DNA from: Limimaricola variabilis
GTDB lineage: Bacteria; Pseudomonadota; Alphaproteobacteria; Rhodobacterales; Rhodobacteraceae
NCBI RefSeq assembly: GCF_014195545.1
Contig: NZ_JACIBX010000002.1
Coordinates: 186,001-250,000 of the forward strand
Direction: 5' to 3'
DNA length: 64,000 nt
This document shows, piece by piece, positions 26,481 through 35,587 of the stretch (position 1 is its first letter; each line of letters begins with the position of its first letter). Position numbers and translations under genes: made by a program. Below the pieces are notes generated by a model. The model did no database searches. It was not told the origin of the DNA and saw only the letters and a list, made by a program, of their open reading frames with translations.

Positions 26481-26738
26481 ATGACGGGTGTGGGCTGGTT
26501 CATGACCATCATCATCGGCGCGATCGCCGGATGGCTGGCCGAGAAAGTGATGAAGGCGGATATGGGCCTTCTGATGAACATCATCATCGGGATCCTCGGC
26601 GCGATCCTGTTCAACTGGCTGCTGAGCCTGATCATGGGCGAGGCGCTGGTCGGCTGGCTCGGCTCGCTGATCGCGGGCTTCATCGGCGCCTGCATCCTGA
26701 TCTTCCTGGCGCGGCTGGTGCGCGGCAAACGCGCCTGA
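26481..26738 (+). CDS. GlsB/YeaQ/YmgE-family stress membrane protein
   Basis: An 85-residue protein with three membrane helices (about residues 5-22, 29-47, 53-75) and the Gly-rich pattern IIIGAIAGWLAEKVM of the GlsB/YeaQ/YmgE (transglycosylase-associated) family. The start ATG 26481 is chosen because the earlier frame lacks homology. Typically stress-induced; no specific regulatory site is visible. Confidence 0.87.
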   Translation: MTGVGWFMTIIIGAIAGWLAEKVMKADMGLLMNIIIGILGAILFNWLLSLIMGEALVGWLGSLIAGFIGACILIFLARLVRGKRA

Positions 26739-26761
26739 CGCTTCGAACGACGACGCCTTCG

Positions 26762-26791
26762 GACCCCGCGCCGGCAACGGCGCGGGGTCTT
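26762..26791 (+). terminator. Hairpin after the GlsB-like gene
   Basis: An 11-bp stem (GACCCCGCGCC at 26762-26772 with GGCGCGGGGTC at 26779-26789), 6-base loop, followed by TT only; a possible terminator. Confidence 0.5.
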
Positions 26792-26842
26792 GCGTCCGGG
26801 GCGCTTGGGTGCCACCTGCAGGCCCAGCAGATGGAGGGCGCC

Positions 26843-27208
26843 ATGGCCGAGAAGAAGGACAAGCCGAAGCGCGAGCAGCAGGTCTACACGCTGCTGGTCG
26901 AGGTCGGCCGCAAGAACGGTGACGGGCTGCCCGAGGGCGCGACCGGCGCCGCGCTGATGTGCTATGCCTCGGGCGTGGACGAGGCCGAGGCGGTGCGCGA
27001 GACCGTGGCCATCCTCAAACAGGCCGATCTCGCGCCGCTCGACGTCACCGGCTACGGCACGCTCGACGAGCGCCTCGCCGAGGGCCACGATATCGACGAG
27101 GAGGAGCGCGCGCTGATGGGCCGCGCCCTCGAGGAGAACTCGGTGATCGTGGCGCAGATGACCCCCTTCTACGAGGACGCCAAGGGCGGCTCCGACACGG
27201 TGCACTGA
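26843..27208 (+). CDS. Hypothetical soluble protein, 121 aa
   Basis: The ATG at 26843 follows GGAGGGC at 26833-26839. An in-frame ATG at 26831 would lack a ribosome site. The protein has a basic start (MAEKKDKPKREQ), then an alpha/beta-like body with VYTLLVEVGRK, MCYASGVDEAEAVRETVAILKQADLAPLDVTGYG and a C-terminal acidic segment (AEGHDIDEEERALM). No signal, no membrane helix. I do not recognise the family. It sits before dapE, 72 bases apart, in the same direction, so it may be cotranscribed. Confidence 0.65.
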   Translation: MAEKKDKPKREQQVYTLLVEVGRKNGDGLPEGATGAALMCYASGVDEAEAVRETVAILKQADLAPLDVTGYGTLDERLAEGHDIDEEERALMGRALEENSVIVAQMTPFYEDAKGGSDTVH

Positions 27209-27280
27209 CCGCGCCGAGTGGGCGAGATTGAAACCATGCCCGCCCCGCGCTACCCCTTCGCCAATCGAAGGAGTGACCGG

Positions 27281-28429
27281 ATGCCCCAGACCATCGACCC
27301 CGCCGACCTGACCGCGCGGCTGATCCGCTGCCCCTCGGTCACGCCCGAGGAGGGCGGCGCGCTGGTGTTGCTGCAGCAGGAGTTGGAGGCGGCCGGGTTC
27401 GACTGCACCCGCGTCGATCGCGGCGATGTCGCCAACCTCTTCGCCCGCTGGGGTGAGAAGGGTGCAACCAAGACCTTCGGATTCAACGGTCACACCGACG
27501 TCGTCCCGGTGGGCAATCGCGACGACTGGTCGGTCGATCCCTTCGGTGCCGAGGAAAAGGACGGCCAGCTCTATGGCCGGGGCGCCTGCGACATGAAATC
27601 GGGCCTCGCGGCCTTCGTCGCCGCCGCCATCGACTTCGTCCGGGAGACGCCCCCCGAGGGCGCGGTGATCCTCGCCATCACCGGCGACGAGGAGGGCGAG
27701 GCGCGCGACGGCACGACCGCGCTGCTTGACTGGATGAATGATGCGGGCGAGCGGATGGATGTCTGCCTCGTGGGCGAGCCGACCTGCCCCGAGACCTTCG
27801 GCGAGATGATCAAGATCGGTCGGCGCGGCTCGCTCAACGCCTTTCTCACCGTCACCGGGGTGCAGGGCCATTCCGCCTATCCGCACCGCGCCAACAACCC
27901 GATCCCGGCGATGGCGCGGCTGGTCGATCACCTGTCGAGCCACGCGCTCGACCAGGGCACCGAGCATTTCGACGCCTCGACGCTGGCCGTGGTGACCGTC
28001 GACACCGGCAACCCGGCCACCAACGTGATCCCGCGCCAGTGCCGCGCCACGCTCAACATCCGCTTCAACGACCTGCACAGCGGCACCAAGCTGACCGAAT
28101 GGCTGCGCGCCGAGGCCGATTGGGTGGCCGAGGAATTCGGCGTCGAGATCGGGCTCGAGGTGAAGATCTCTGGCGAGGCCTTCCTGACCCCGCCGGGCCG
28201 GCTGTCGGAACTGGTGGCGGGCGCCGTCGAGGCCGAGACCGGGCTGCGCCCGGCGCTGTCGACCACCGGCGGCACCTCGGATGCGCGCTTCGTGAAGGCC
28301 CATTGCCCGGTGGTCGAGTTCGGCCTGGTCGGCCAGACCATGCATCAGGTCGACGAGCGGGTGGAGATCGCCCAGATCCACCGATTGAAATCGGTCTATG
28401 CCCGCATCCTCAAGGACTACTTCACGTGA
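27281..28429 (+). CDS. dapE: Succinyl-diaminopimelate desuccinylase
   Basis: Removes succinate from N-succinyl-DAP to give L,L-DAP for lysine and peptidoglycan. A binuclear zinc hydrolase of 382 residues. Metal and catalytic motifs: [11 protein letters not shown] (His, Asp), [10 protein letters not shown] (Asp), TGDEEGEA (Glu base and ligand), and the C-terminal [13 protein letters not shown] with the last His ligand. A lid/dimer domain lies between. The ATG at 27281 has AAGGAGTG upstream. Its stop overlaps the next GNAT gene start (GTGA at 28426-28429). Confidence 0.96.
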   Translation: MPQTIDPADLTARLIRCPSVTPEEGGALVLLQQELEAAGFDCTRVDRGDVANLFARWGEKGATKTFGFNGHTDVVPVGNRDDWSVDPFGAEEKDGQLYGRGACDMKSGLAAFVAAAIDFVRETPPEGAVILAITGDEEGEARDGTTALLDWMNDAGERMDVCLVGEPTCPETFGEMIKIGRRGSLNAFLTVTGVQGHSAYPHRANNPIPAMARLVDHLSSHALDQGTEHFDASTLAVVTVDTGNPATNVIPRQCRATLNIRFNDLHSGTKLTEWLRAEADWVAEEFGVEIGLEVKISGEAFLTPPGRLSELVAGAVEAETGLRPALSTTGGTSDARFVKAHCPVVEFGLVGQTMHQVDERVEIAQIHRLKSVYARILKDYFT

Positions 28430-28854
28430 AACACGAGATCACCGAGACCACCGACCTCACCCATTGCCACGCGCTGCGCCGCACCGTCTTCATCGAGGAG
28501 CAGAACGTCTCCGAAGCCGACGAGATGGACGGGCTCGACGCCGAGGCGATCCACCTGATCGCCACCTGCGACGGCAAGCCCGCCGGCACCGCACGGCTGC
28601 TGATCCGCGGCGAAACCGGCAAGATCGGCCGCGTCGCGGTGCTGCGCGAGCATCGCGGCACCGGGCTTGGCGCCGCGATCATGCGCCAGGCCGAGGAGGC
28701 GCTGCGCTCGCGGCCCGGCGTCACCCGGCTCTACCTCTCGGCCCAGACCCAGGCCCTGCCCTTCTACGAGAAGCTCGGCTACACCGCCTACGGGCCGGAA
28801 TACGACGATGCCGGCATCCCGCATCGCGACATGGAGAAGCGGCTCGACCACTGA
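28426..28854 (+). CDS. GNAT family N-acetyltransferase
   Basis: A 142-residue acyltransferase. The start GTG 28426 overlaps the dapE stop by 4 bases. Visible motif [26 protein letters not shown] (Q/RxxGxG/A acetyl-CoA loop, R-GTGLG). The N-terminal ELR-like [19 protein letters not shown] resembles the FR47/ElaA-type GNAT. C-terminal [26 protein letters not shown]. Substrate unknown; coupling to dapE might point to an amine metabolite but is not evidence. Confidence 0.85.
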   Translation: MKHEITETTDLTHCHALRRTVFIEEQNVSEADEMDGLDAEAIHLIATCDGKPAGTARLLIRGETGKIGRVAVLREHRGTGLGAAIMRQAEEALRSRPGVTRLYLSAQTQALPFYEKLGYTAYGPEYDDAGIPHRDMEKRLDH

Positions 28855-28908
28855 GGCTTCGCCACGTGATCGCGTGACGACCCCCCATGTGCGTGCTACC
28901 TGCTGCGC

Positions 28909-31173
28909 ATGAACAGATTGCCCTCCCGCGAGGAGATCCTGCAGTGGATCTCCGACAACCCGACCCAGACCGCCAAACGCGACATCGCCCGTGCCTTCGG
29001 CATCAAGGGCGCGGCGCGGATCGACCTCAAGCGCCTGCTGCGCGATCTCGAGGATGAGGGGCATCTCCAGAAGAAACGCCGGACCTATCGCGACCCGGAC
29101 CGGCTGCCGCCCGTCTCGGTGCTCTCGGTGCTGCCGCCCGATCCGGATGGCGATCTCTGGGCGCGGCCGCTGGAGTGGCATGGCGAGGGCGCCGAACCGA
29201 CCGTCCTGATCCTGCCCCGCGAGAGCGATGCGAGCCTGGGCGCGGGCGACCGCATCCTCGCCAAGCTCACCGCCACCCCGGGCGAGGATCAGGACTACAC
29301 CGCGCGGCTGATCCGCAAGATCGGCACCAACCCGCTGCGCATCCTCGGCATCTTCAAGAAGAGCTCCGAGGGCGGACACATCATGCCGATCGACAAGGGC
29401 GTCGACAAACAGTGGATCGTCCCCGCCGGGGCCGAGCACGGCGCCAAGGACGGCGAGCTCGTGGAGGCCGAGCAGTCGGGCCCCAAGGGCCGGCTCGGCC
29501 TGCCCAAGGCGCGCGTGACCTCGCGGCTCGGCGATCCGTCCGCCCCGCGCGCCGTCTCGCTGATCGCGATCCACCAGCACGGCATCCCCGACCATTTCCC
29601 CGACGCGGTGCTGGCCGAGACCGACAAGATGAAGCCCGCCGGTCTCAAGGGCCGGGTGGATCTGCGCGAACTGCCGCTCGTCACCATCGACCCGTCGGAT
29701 GCGCGCGACCATGACGACGCGGTGCTGGCCCAACCCGACGACGCGCCCGACAACGAGGGCGGCCACGTCCTCTGGGTCGCGATCGCCGACGTCGCGCATT
29801 ACGTCACGCCGGGCTCCGAACTCGACCGCGAGGCGCGCAAGCGCGGTAACTCCACCTATTTCCCGGACCGGGTGGTGCCGATGCTGCCCGACCGGCTCTC
29901 CGGGGATCTGTGCTCGCTGCATGAGGGCGTGCCGCGCGCGGTGATCGCGCTGCGCATCCGCATCGACGCCGAGGGCCACAAGCTCGACCACCGCTTCGAA
30001 CGGGCGCTGATGCGCTCGGCCGCTTCGCTCTCCTACGAGGAGGCGCAGGAGGCCATCGACGGCCAGCCCAGCGACCGCGCCGCCACCCTGCTCGACACGG
30101 TGCTGCGCCCGCTCTGGGCGGCCTATGCGGCGCTGGTGAAGGCCCGCGACCGGCGCCAGCCGCTGGAGCTCGACCTGCCCGAGCGGCGGATCGAGCTGAA
30201 CGAAATGGGCCAGGTGACCTCGATCTCCTTCAAGGACCGGCTCGACGCGCACCGGCTGATCGAGGAATTCATGGTGCTGGCCAATGTCTGCGCCGCCGAG
30301 ACGCTGATCGCCAAGCGCACGCCGCTGCTGTTCCGCGTCCATGAGGAGCCCAACCCCGACAAGCTCGACGCGCTGCGCGAGGTGGCCAAGGGGGCGGGGC
30401 TGGTGCTGGCCAAGGGGCAAGTGCTCAAGACCGCGCATCTCAACCGGCTGCTGGCCCAGGCCGAGGGCACCGAGACCGACGAGCTGATCAACCTCGCCAC
30501 GCTGCGCTCGATGACCCAGGCCTATTACAACCCCGAGAATTTCGGGCATTTCGGCTTGGCGCTCGCCAATTACGCCCATTTCACCTCGCCGATCCGGCGC
30601 TACTCCGACCTGATCGTGCATCGCGGCCTGATCTCGGCCCATGGCTGGGGCAAGGACGGGCTTTCGCCGGTCGACATCGAACAGCTCGACGCCACCGCCA
30701 AGCAGATCTCGGACACCGAGCGCCGCTCGATGCTGGCCGAGCGCGACACCACCGACCGCTACCTCGCCGCCTTCATGTCCGACCGGATCGGCGCGGAGCT
30801 TCCCGGAAGGATCAGCGGCATCGCCCGCTTCGGTGTCTTCGTGAAGCTCGATGAGACCGGCGCCGACGCGCTGGTGCCGATCCGCTCGCTGGGCAACGAG
30901 TTCTTCCACTTCGACGCCGAGGACCAGACCCTGATGGGCTCGGACAGCGGCCGGGTGATCGCGCTGGGACAGCGCGTCACCGCGCGGCTGGTGGAGGCCG
31001 CGCCGATCTCCGGCGGGCTGATCGCGGAGCTGGTGGAGATCGACGGCGCGACCATGCCCCGTGGCCCCTCCCGCCGCTCCGGCAAGCCGGCCAAGCGCAA
31101 GCTCGGCGCCGCCAAGAAGAAGGCGGCGGCCAAGGCCAAGAAGGAAAAGCGCAAGGTCACGCGCAAGCGTTGA
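28909..31173 (+). CDS. rnr: Ribonuclease R
   Basis: A 3'-5' exoribonuclease for structured RNA and rRNA quality control. 754 residues. N-terminal winged helix-like and cold-shock domains, then the RNB catalytic domain with DARDHDDAV (metal Asp residues, near 262-270) and ...GNSTYFPDRVVPMLPDRL, then an S1 domain (about 620-690, ISGIARFGVFVKLDETGADALVPIRSLG), then a basic Lys-rich tail (AKRKLGAAKKKAAAKAKKEKRKV-like) typical of RNase R. The ATG 28909 lies 55 bases after the GNAT gene. Confidence 0.97.
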   Translation: MNRLPSREEILQWISDNPTQTAKRDIARAFGIKGAARIDLKRLLRDLEDEGHLQKKRRTYRDPDRLPPVSVLSVLPPDPDGDLWARPLEWHGEGAEPTVLILPRESDASLGAGDRILAKLTATPGEDQDYTARLIRKIGTNPLRILGIFKKSSEGGHIMPIDKGVDKQWIVPAGAEHGAKDGELVEAEQSGPKGRLGLPKARVTSRLGDPSAPRAVSLIAIHQHGIPDHFPDAVLAETDKMKPAGLKGRVDLRELPLVTIDPSDARDHDDAVLAQPDDAPDNEGGHVLWVAIADVAHYVTPGSELDREARKRGNSTYFPDRVVPMLPDRLSGDLCSLHEGVPRAVIALRIRIDAEGHKLDHRFERALMRSAASLSYEEAQEAIDGQPSDRAATLLDTVLRPLWAAYAALVKARDRRQPLELDLPERRIELNEMGQVTSISFKDRLDAHRLIEEFMVLANVCAAETLIAKRTPLLFRVHEEPNPDKLDALREVAKGAGLVLAKGQVLKTAHLNRLLAQAEGTETDELINLATLRSMTQAYYNPENFGHFGLALANYAHFTSPIRRYSDLIVHRGLISAHGWGKDGLSPVDIEQLDATAKQISDTERRSMLAERDTTDRYLAAFMSDRIGAELPGRISGIARFGVFVKLDETGADALVPIRSLGNEFFHFDAEDQTLMGSDSGRVIALGQRVTARLVEAAPISGGLIAELVEIDGATMPRGPSRRSGKPAKRKLGAAKKKAAAKAKKEKRKVTRKR

Positions 31174-31228
31174 GCCGGAACCACCCGTCCTTCCGCCGGT
31201 TCGCCCAGAGCTACCGGCGGAGGGCGAC

Positions 31229-32743
31229 ATGGCACGGCACGATATCGGCACGCTCGAGGATTTCGAGGAGAACCGCCCGATCAAGGGGATGGCGGGCGAG
31301 ACCGCCATCCTGGTGATCCGGCGCGGGTCGGAGGTGACGGCGCTGGCCCATGCCTGCCCGCATTTCGGACTGCCCCTCTCCAAGGGGCATCTGGAAGGCG
31401 ACCGGCTGATCTGCCCGTTCCACCATGCCTGCTTCGACGTCTCGTCCGGCCGGCAGACCCAACCGCCGGGCCATGGCGACCTGGCCCGCTACGCGGTCGC
31501 CATCGCGGATGGGCGGGTGACGGTGGAGATCCCCGAAGGCGCTGATCCGCATCCTGCTCCGGCGCATGTGCGGCGCGGCGCGGACAACCGCCGCGTCGTC
31601 ATCGCGGGCACCGGCGCCGCCGCCGATGCCTGCGCGCTGACCCTGCGCGAGGAGGGCTTTGAGGGGAGCATCGCGATGATCTCGCCCGAGGGACAACCGC
31701 CCTATGACCGCACCTTGCTCAGCAAGGCGGTGCTGGCCACGGGCGACCTGCCGCGTCATCTCACCCTGACGCCGCCGGAGGCGCTGGCCGCGCGCGACAT
31801 CGACCTGATCGAGGGCCGGGTCGCGGCGATTGACGCCGCCCGGCACGAGATCCGTACCGAAACCGGCGCGGTCCATGGCTACGATTCGCTGCTCATCGCC
31901 ACCGGCGGCACCGCCAACCGCCTCGACCTGCCCGGCAGCGATCTGGGCGGGCTGCACCACCTGCGCTCACGCCAGGAGGGCGAGGTGCTGGCCCGCGACG
32001 CCGGCACGGCGCGCCAGGCGGTCGTGGTCGGCGGCGGCTTCACCGGCATGGAGGCGGCGCTGAGCATCGCCAAGCGCGGGCTCGAGGTCACCGTCGCGCT
32101 GCGCGAAGCGGTGCCGCTGGCTCGGATCGTGGGCGAAGCGGTGGGCCGGGCGATCATGGCCGAGCATGAGGCCAAGGGCGTGCGCTTCGTCACCGGCGCG
32201 AAAGTTGCGGGCTTCGAGGGCGACGGCCGGGTCGCGGCGGTGCGGCTGGAGGACGGGTCCCGACTCGACGCCGATCTGGTGCTGCTCGCCATCGGGGTGC
32301 GGCCCGCCACCGATATCGAGGGGCTGTCGCCCGAGGATGATGGCGGGCTGGCAACCGGTCCAGACCTCGCGGTTGAGGGGCTGGAGGGGGTCTGGGCCGC
32401 GGGCGACGTCGCCCGCCTGCCGACCCCATGGGGCCGCACTCGGATCGAGCATTGGCGGCTCGCGCGCCAGCACGGCGCGCGCGCGGCGCGGGCCATGCTG
32501 GGACACGACACCGGCGCGCCGGACATCCCCTTCTTCTGGACCGCGCTGGGCCGGCAATACCGCTATCTCGGCCATGCCGAGGATTGGGACGAGATACGCA
32601 TCGACGGCGAGGCATCCGGCGATTTCGTCGCGCGCTTCATCCGGGACGGCCGGGTCATGGCGCTGCTCGGGGCGGGCTGCGACGCCGAGATCGCCCGCGC
32701 CCATGCCGAGATGGCGCGCGTTGGTGGGCCGCTACCGCTCTAG
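31229..32743 (+). CDS. Rieske-ferredoxin/FAD-dependent NAD(P)H oxidoreductase (AifA-like)
   Basis: A 504-residue enzyme fusing an N-terminal Rieske [2Fe-2S] domain (CPHFGLPLSKG then CPFHHACFD, residues about 42-70: Cys-His and Cys-His ligands) to a pyridine-nucleotide-disulfide-type FAD reductase. FAD motif VVIAGTGAAADACALTLREEG (about 108-130), NAD motif AVVVGGGFTGMEAALSIAKRG (about 250-270) and the second FAD segment GVWAAGDVARL. It resembles apoptosis-inducing-factor-like proteins and ferredoxin reductases of multi-component oxygenases. The ATG 31229 has CGGAGGG upstream. Partner and substrate unknown. The start frame upstream (31061) is an artefact overlapping rnr. Confidence 0.9.
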   Translation: MARHDIGTLEDFEENRPIKGMAGETAILVIRRGSEVTALAHACPHFGLPLSKGHLEGDRLICPFHHACFDVSSGRQTQPPGHGDLARYAVAIADGRVTVEIPEGADPHPAPAHVRRGADNRRVVIAGTGAAADACALTLREEGFEGSIAMISPEGQPPYDRTLLSKAVLATGDLPRHLTLTPPEALAARDIDLIEGRVAAIDAARHEIRTETGAVHGYDSLLIATGGTANRLDLPGSDLGGLHHLRSRQEGEVLARDAGTARQAVVVGGGFTGMEAALSIAKRGLEVTVALREAVPLARIVGEAVGRAIMAEHEAKGVRFVTGAKVAGFEGDGRVAAVRLEDGSRLDADLVLLAIGVRPATDIEGLSPEDDGGLATGPDLAVEGLEGVWAAGDVARLPTPWGRTRIEHWRLARQHGARAARAMLGHDTGAPDIPFFWTALGRQYRYLGHAEDWDEIRIDGEASGDFVARFIRDGRVMALLGAGCDAEIARAHAEMARVGGPLPL

Positions 32744-32828
32744 GCGATTTCCCGCCGCCCGGTGCCGCGCCCCTGTGGCGACTCACCTGCATCGCGGTAG
32801 TGCTGCCACAAACGAAAAGGAGCAGTCG

Positions 32829-34094
32829 GTGCGGAACTTGACGACATTTGGACGGGCGGGCCTTCTGGGCCTCGCACTCGCGGCGCTGGCCTCGTGCGGG
32901 GCGGTCTCCGGACCCCTCGACAGCTCGCTCCGCCCCCCCGCCCGCGCGGAAAAGATGGACGAGAACATGCGCCCCCGCCCCAATGCCGGTTTTTCGAACT
33001 GGGTCGCAGGCTACCGCCCGCGCGCGCTGTCGGCCGGCGTCTCCGGCGCCACCTTCGACCACGCCTTCGCCTCCGCCGGCTATATCCCCGGCGTGATCGA
33101 GAAGGACCGCAACCAGGCCGAGTTCACCAAGACTCTGGGCGAGTACCTCTCCACCGCCGCCTCCGACACCCGTGTCGAGACCGGCCGGGCGATGCTGTCG
33201 CAATATTCGAGCCTGCTGTCGGAGATCGAAGCCCGCTACGGCGTCGACCGGCAGACCGTGCTCGCGGTCTGGGGCATGGAGAGCAATTTCGGCAAGCGAC
33301 GCGGCGACGTGCCCGTGGTCTCGGCGCTCGCGACCCTCGCCTATGAGGGCCGCAGGGGCCGCTTCTTCGAGCAGCAGCTCACCTCGGCGCTCAAGATCCT
33401 GCAGAACGGCGATGTCAGCCCCGAGAACATGAAGGGCAGCTGGGCCGGGGCGATGGGCCACACCCAGTTCATCCCCACCTCCTACGAGGCCTATGCCGCC
33501 GATTTCCGCGGCGACGGGCGGCGCGACATCTGGTCGGACGATCCGACCGACGGTCTCGCCTCGACCGCGAAATACCTCTCCAGCTTCGGCTGGCGCCGCG
33601 GCCAGCCCTGGGGCGTCGAAGTGGTGCTGCCCGCGGGCTTCAACTACGGCCTCGCCGGCGGCACCAAGAAGAGCGCCGCCGAATGGCAGGCGCTGGGCGT
33701 GCAGGCGGCGACCGGCGGGCGGATCGGCGATTTCGGCGCGGCCGAGATCCTGGTGCCCGAGGGCGCGCAGGGCGCGGCCTTCATGACCTTCAAGAACTTC
33801 GACGTCATCAAGCGCTACAACGCCGCCGATGCCTATGCGATCGGCGTCGGCCATCTGGGCGACCGGATCGCCGGAGCCGGGCCGTTCCGCACGCCGATGG
33901 CCACCGGCCGGGCGCTGAACCGGGCCGAACGCTCCGAGGTGCAGCGCCGCCTGACCGCGCTGGGCTTCGACACCGGCGGTGCCGACGGCATCATCGGCCC
34001 GAACACCACCGCCGCGATCCGCCGCTACCAGCAGGTCAACGGCCTGCCGGTCGACGGCTTCGCCTCGGAATCGCTGCTCAAGCGGCTGCGCTGA
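32829..34094 (+). CDS. Lytic murein transglycosylase, MltB type, lipoprotein with peptidoglycan-binding domain
   Basis: Cuts peptidoglycan strands between MurNAc and GlcNAc. 421 residues from GTG 32829 (AAAAGGAG upstream). Residues 1-23 form a lipoprotein signal ending LAALASCG (lipidated Cys). The SLT_2 catalytic domain (about 50-330) has VWGMESNFGKRRG with the catalytic Glu, and GAMGHTQFIPTSYEAYA. The C-terminal PG_binding_1 domain (about 350-420) has VQRRLTALGFDTGGADGIIGPNTTAAIRRYQ. No active-site residues appear missing. Confidence 0.95.
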   Translation: MRNLTTFGRAGLLGLALAALASCGAVSGPLDSSLRPPARAEKMDENMRPRPNAGFSNWVAGYRPRALSAGVSGATFDHAFASAGYIPGVIEKDRNQAEFTKTLGEYLSTAASDTRVETGRAMLSQYSSLLSEIEARYGVDRQTVLAVWGMESNFGKRRGDVPVVSALATLAYEGRRGRFFEQQLTSALKILQNGDVSPENMKGSWAGAMGHTQFIPTSYEAYAADFRGDGRRDIWSDDPTDGLASTAKYLSSFGWRRGQPWGVEVVLPAGFNYGLAGGTKKSAAEWQALGVQAATGGRIGDFGAAEILVPEGAQGAAFMTFKNFDVIKRYNAADAYAIGVGHLGDRIAGAGPFRTPMATGRALNRAERSEVQRRLTALGFDTGGADGIIGPNTTAAIRRYQQVNGLPVDGFASESLLKRLR

Positions 34095-34110
34095 ACGCTG
34101 GGGTGGCGGT

Positions 34111-34641
34111 TCAGCCCGCCACCCTCGCAGGCCCCGGCTCCGGCCAGACCAACCCCATGATCAGCATGTCGTCGGTCGTCCCGTCGAAGCGGCATGCGGC
34201 GAGCTTTCGCCCCTCGTGGCGAAAGCCCATCCGCTCGTAGAGCGCGATGGCCGGGGTGTTGGAGCCGCGTACCTCAAGCTCGACCCGCAGCATGCCTGCC
34301 ACCCGCGCCGCGCTCAGCGCGGCGCCCAGAAGCGCCCGCCCGATCCCGGCGCCACGATGCCCGGCCACGACCCCCATGCCGAGCACGCCGCAATGCGCCC
34401 GCAGCGGCGAGCGATGGCGGGTGATGTCGCACCAGCCGAGGAGACGATCACCGCCGCGGGCCACGACATGCGGGTTGCCCTCGCGCAGATTGGTTTCGAC
34501 GAAGGCGCGCACCTGTTCGATCGGCGGCGCCTCGAAGGCCGCGAGGTAGAGCCTCTCCCGCGCCACGGAGTCGAGCGCCGCGCAGAAATCCTCGACATCC
34601 TTCGGGGAGATCGGCTCGATCCGGACAGGCATCTCGCTCAT
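34111..34641 (-). CDS. GNAT family N-acetyltransferase
   Basis: A 176-residue acyltransferase with a Val/Gly-rich acetyl-CoA site (LGMGVVAGHRGAGIGRALLGAALSAARVAG, motif A) and the C-terminal ALYERMGFRHEGRK. Its start overlaps the stop of the upstream hypothetical gene by 4 bases (ATGA at 34638-34641), indicating one transcript with it. Substrate unknown; RimI/RimJ-like ribosomal targets are possible but not shown. Confidence 0.88.
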   Translation of the reverse strand: MSEMPVRIEPISPKDVEDFCAALDSVARERLYLAAFEAPPIEQVRAFVETNLREGNPHVVARGGDRLLGWCDITRHRSPLRAHCGVLGMGVVAGHRGAGIGRALLGAALSAARVAGMLRVELEVRGSNTPAIALYERMGFRHEGRKLAACRFDGTTDDMLIMGLVWPEPGPARVAG

Positions 34642-35204
34642 TGATCCGGCAGGCAGTCCTCGCCGCGCATGCAGGCGGCCAGCCTCTCGCGCATGGCGGC
34701 ATCCGGCGCGCCCTGCACCTTGCCCGGGCAGGGTTCGAGATCGACGATCAGCCGCCCGTCCTCCTCGCGCGCGAAGACCAGCACCTCGTCGCCGGGGGAC
34801 AGGCTGCCACACCAAGGCCCGGCGCAGGAGGGTTGCAGGATCATCGGCGCCTCGACCGGCGTGTCGAAGCCGGTCGGCCCGAGCTGGCGACCGGCGAATT
34901 CGGCCGGCACCGGATTCGGGGTCGCGGTCACCGGCTGAGACAGATCCTGCATCGGCGGCAGCTTGTCCGCGTCGAAGGCGAAGCTTCCGACATAGGCGCG
35001 GTAGCTTTCGGGCGCGGCGTGAATCTCCGCGAAGCTGCGGATCGGGTCGGGCACGAGGCAGGACAGGGCGGTGGCAGGCTGCGCCACCGCTGCCAGAACG
35101 AGGCTCAGACCAGCGGCCCGAGCTGCTCCAGAACCTGTTCGTAGACGCGCCGCTTGAAGGGCACGATGGCCGAGACCAGCTCGGCGGGGTCGATCCATTT
35201 CCAT
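34638..35204 (-). CDS. Hypothetical exported protein; start uncertain
   Basis: An exported-looking protein: a hydrophobic segment [18 protein letters not shown] (about 60 residues after the ATG used here) looks like a signal peptide with cleavage after ATA. The mature part has conserved-looking cysteine pairs (CAGPWC, PCPGKVQ, CMRGEDC). The start is difficult: in-frame ATGs exist only at 35204 and 35198, inside rppH, or a GTG at 35087 that would lose the signal; the natural start might be the CTG at 35106-35108 overlapping the rppH stop. Function unknown. Operon with GNAT downstream. Confidence 0.55.
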   Translation of the reverse strand: MEMDRPRRAGLGHRALQAARLRTGSGAARAAGLSLVLAAVAQPATALSCLVPDPIRSFAEIHAAPESYRAYVGSFAFDADKLPPMQDLSQPVTATPNPVPAEFAGRQLGPTGFDTPVEAPMILQPSCAGPWCGSLSPGDEVLVFAREEDGRLIVDLEPCPGKVQGAPDAAMRERLAACMRGEDCLPDQ

Positions 35205-35587
35205 GCGCTGAACTCCGGGTGCTCGGTGGCGATGTCGATGTCGGAATCCCGCCCCGTGAAGCGCATCAGCACCCATGTCTGGGCCTGGCCGCGATAGCGG
35301 CCGCCCCAGATATGCGGCACCACGTCGGCGGGCAGATCATAACGCAGCGGCGCCTCGGTCTGGGCCACCATGATCACCTTGTCGGGCGTCACGCCGGTCT
35401 CCTCGCGCAGCTCGCGCAGCGCCGCCCCGGTCACGTCCTCGCCCGGGTCGATGCCGCCTTGCGGCATCTGCCAGGCATCCTGGTCGCGATCGATCCGCTG
35501 GCCGACGAAGACCTTGCCCTCGGCATTGACCAGCATGACGCCCACGCAGGGGCGGAACGGCAGCGCGGCGATGCTCGATGGCCTCAC
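35105..35587 (-). CDS. rppH: RNA pyrophosphohydrolase (Nudix)
   Basis: Removes pyrophosphate from triphosphorylated mRNA 5' ends, starting decay. 160 residues. The Nudix box [23 protein letters not shown] (about residues 44-66) is intact, with the REEETG-type Glu cluster, and the family-typical opening [20 protein letters not shown] and [10 protein letters not shown]-terminal [12 protein letters not shown]. The start overlaps the ctpA stop by 4 bases (ATGA), linking rppH to the envelope genes upstream. Confidence 0.93.
   Translation of the reverse strand: MRPSSIAALPFRPCVGVMLVNAEGKVFVGQRIDRDQDAWQMPQGGIDPGEDVTGAALRELREETGVTPDKVIMVAQTEAPLRYDLPADVVPHIWGGRYRGQAQTWVLMRFTGRDSDIDIATEHPEFSAWKWIDPAELVSAIVPFKRRVYEQVLEQLGPLV

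Noticed and set aside
28417-31383. A 988-codon open frame on the minus strand over rnr
   Set aside because: It is a mirror of the high-GC rnr gene; the plus-strand product is a canonical RNase R, and the minus-strand product has no recognisable domain.
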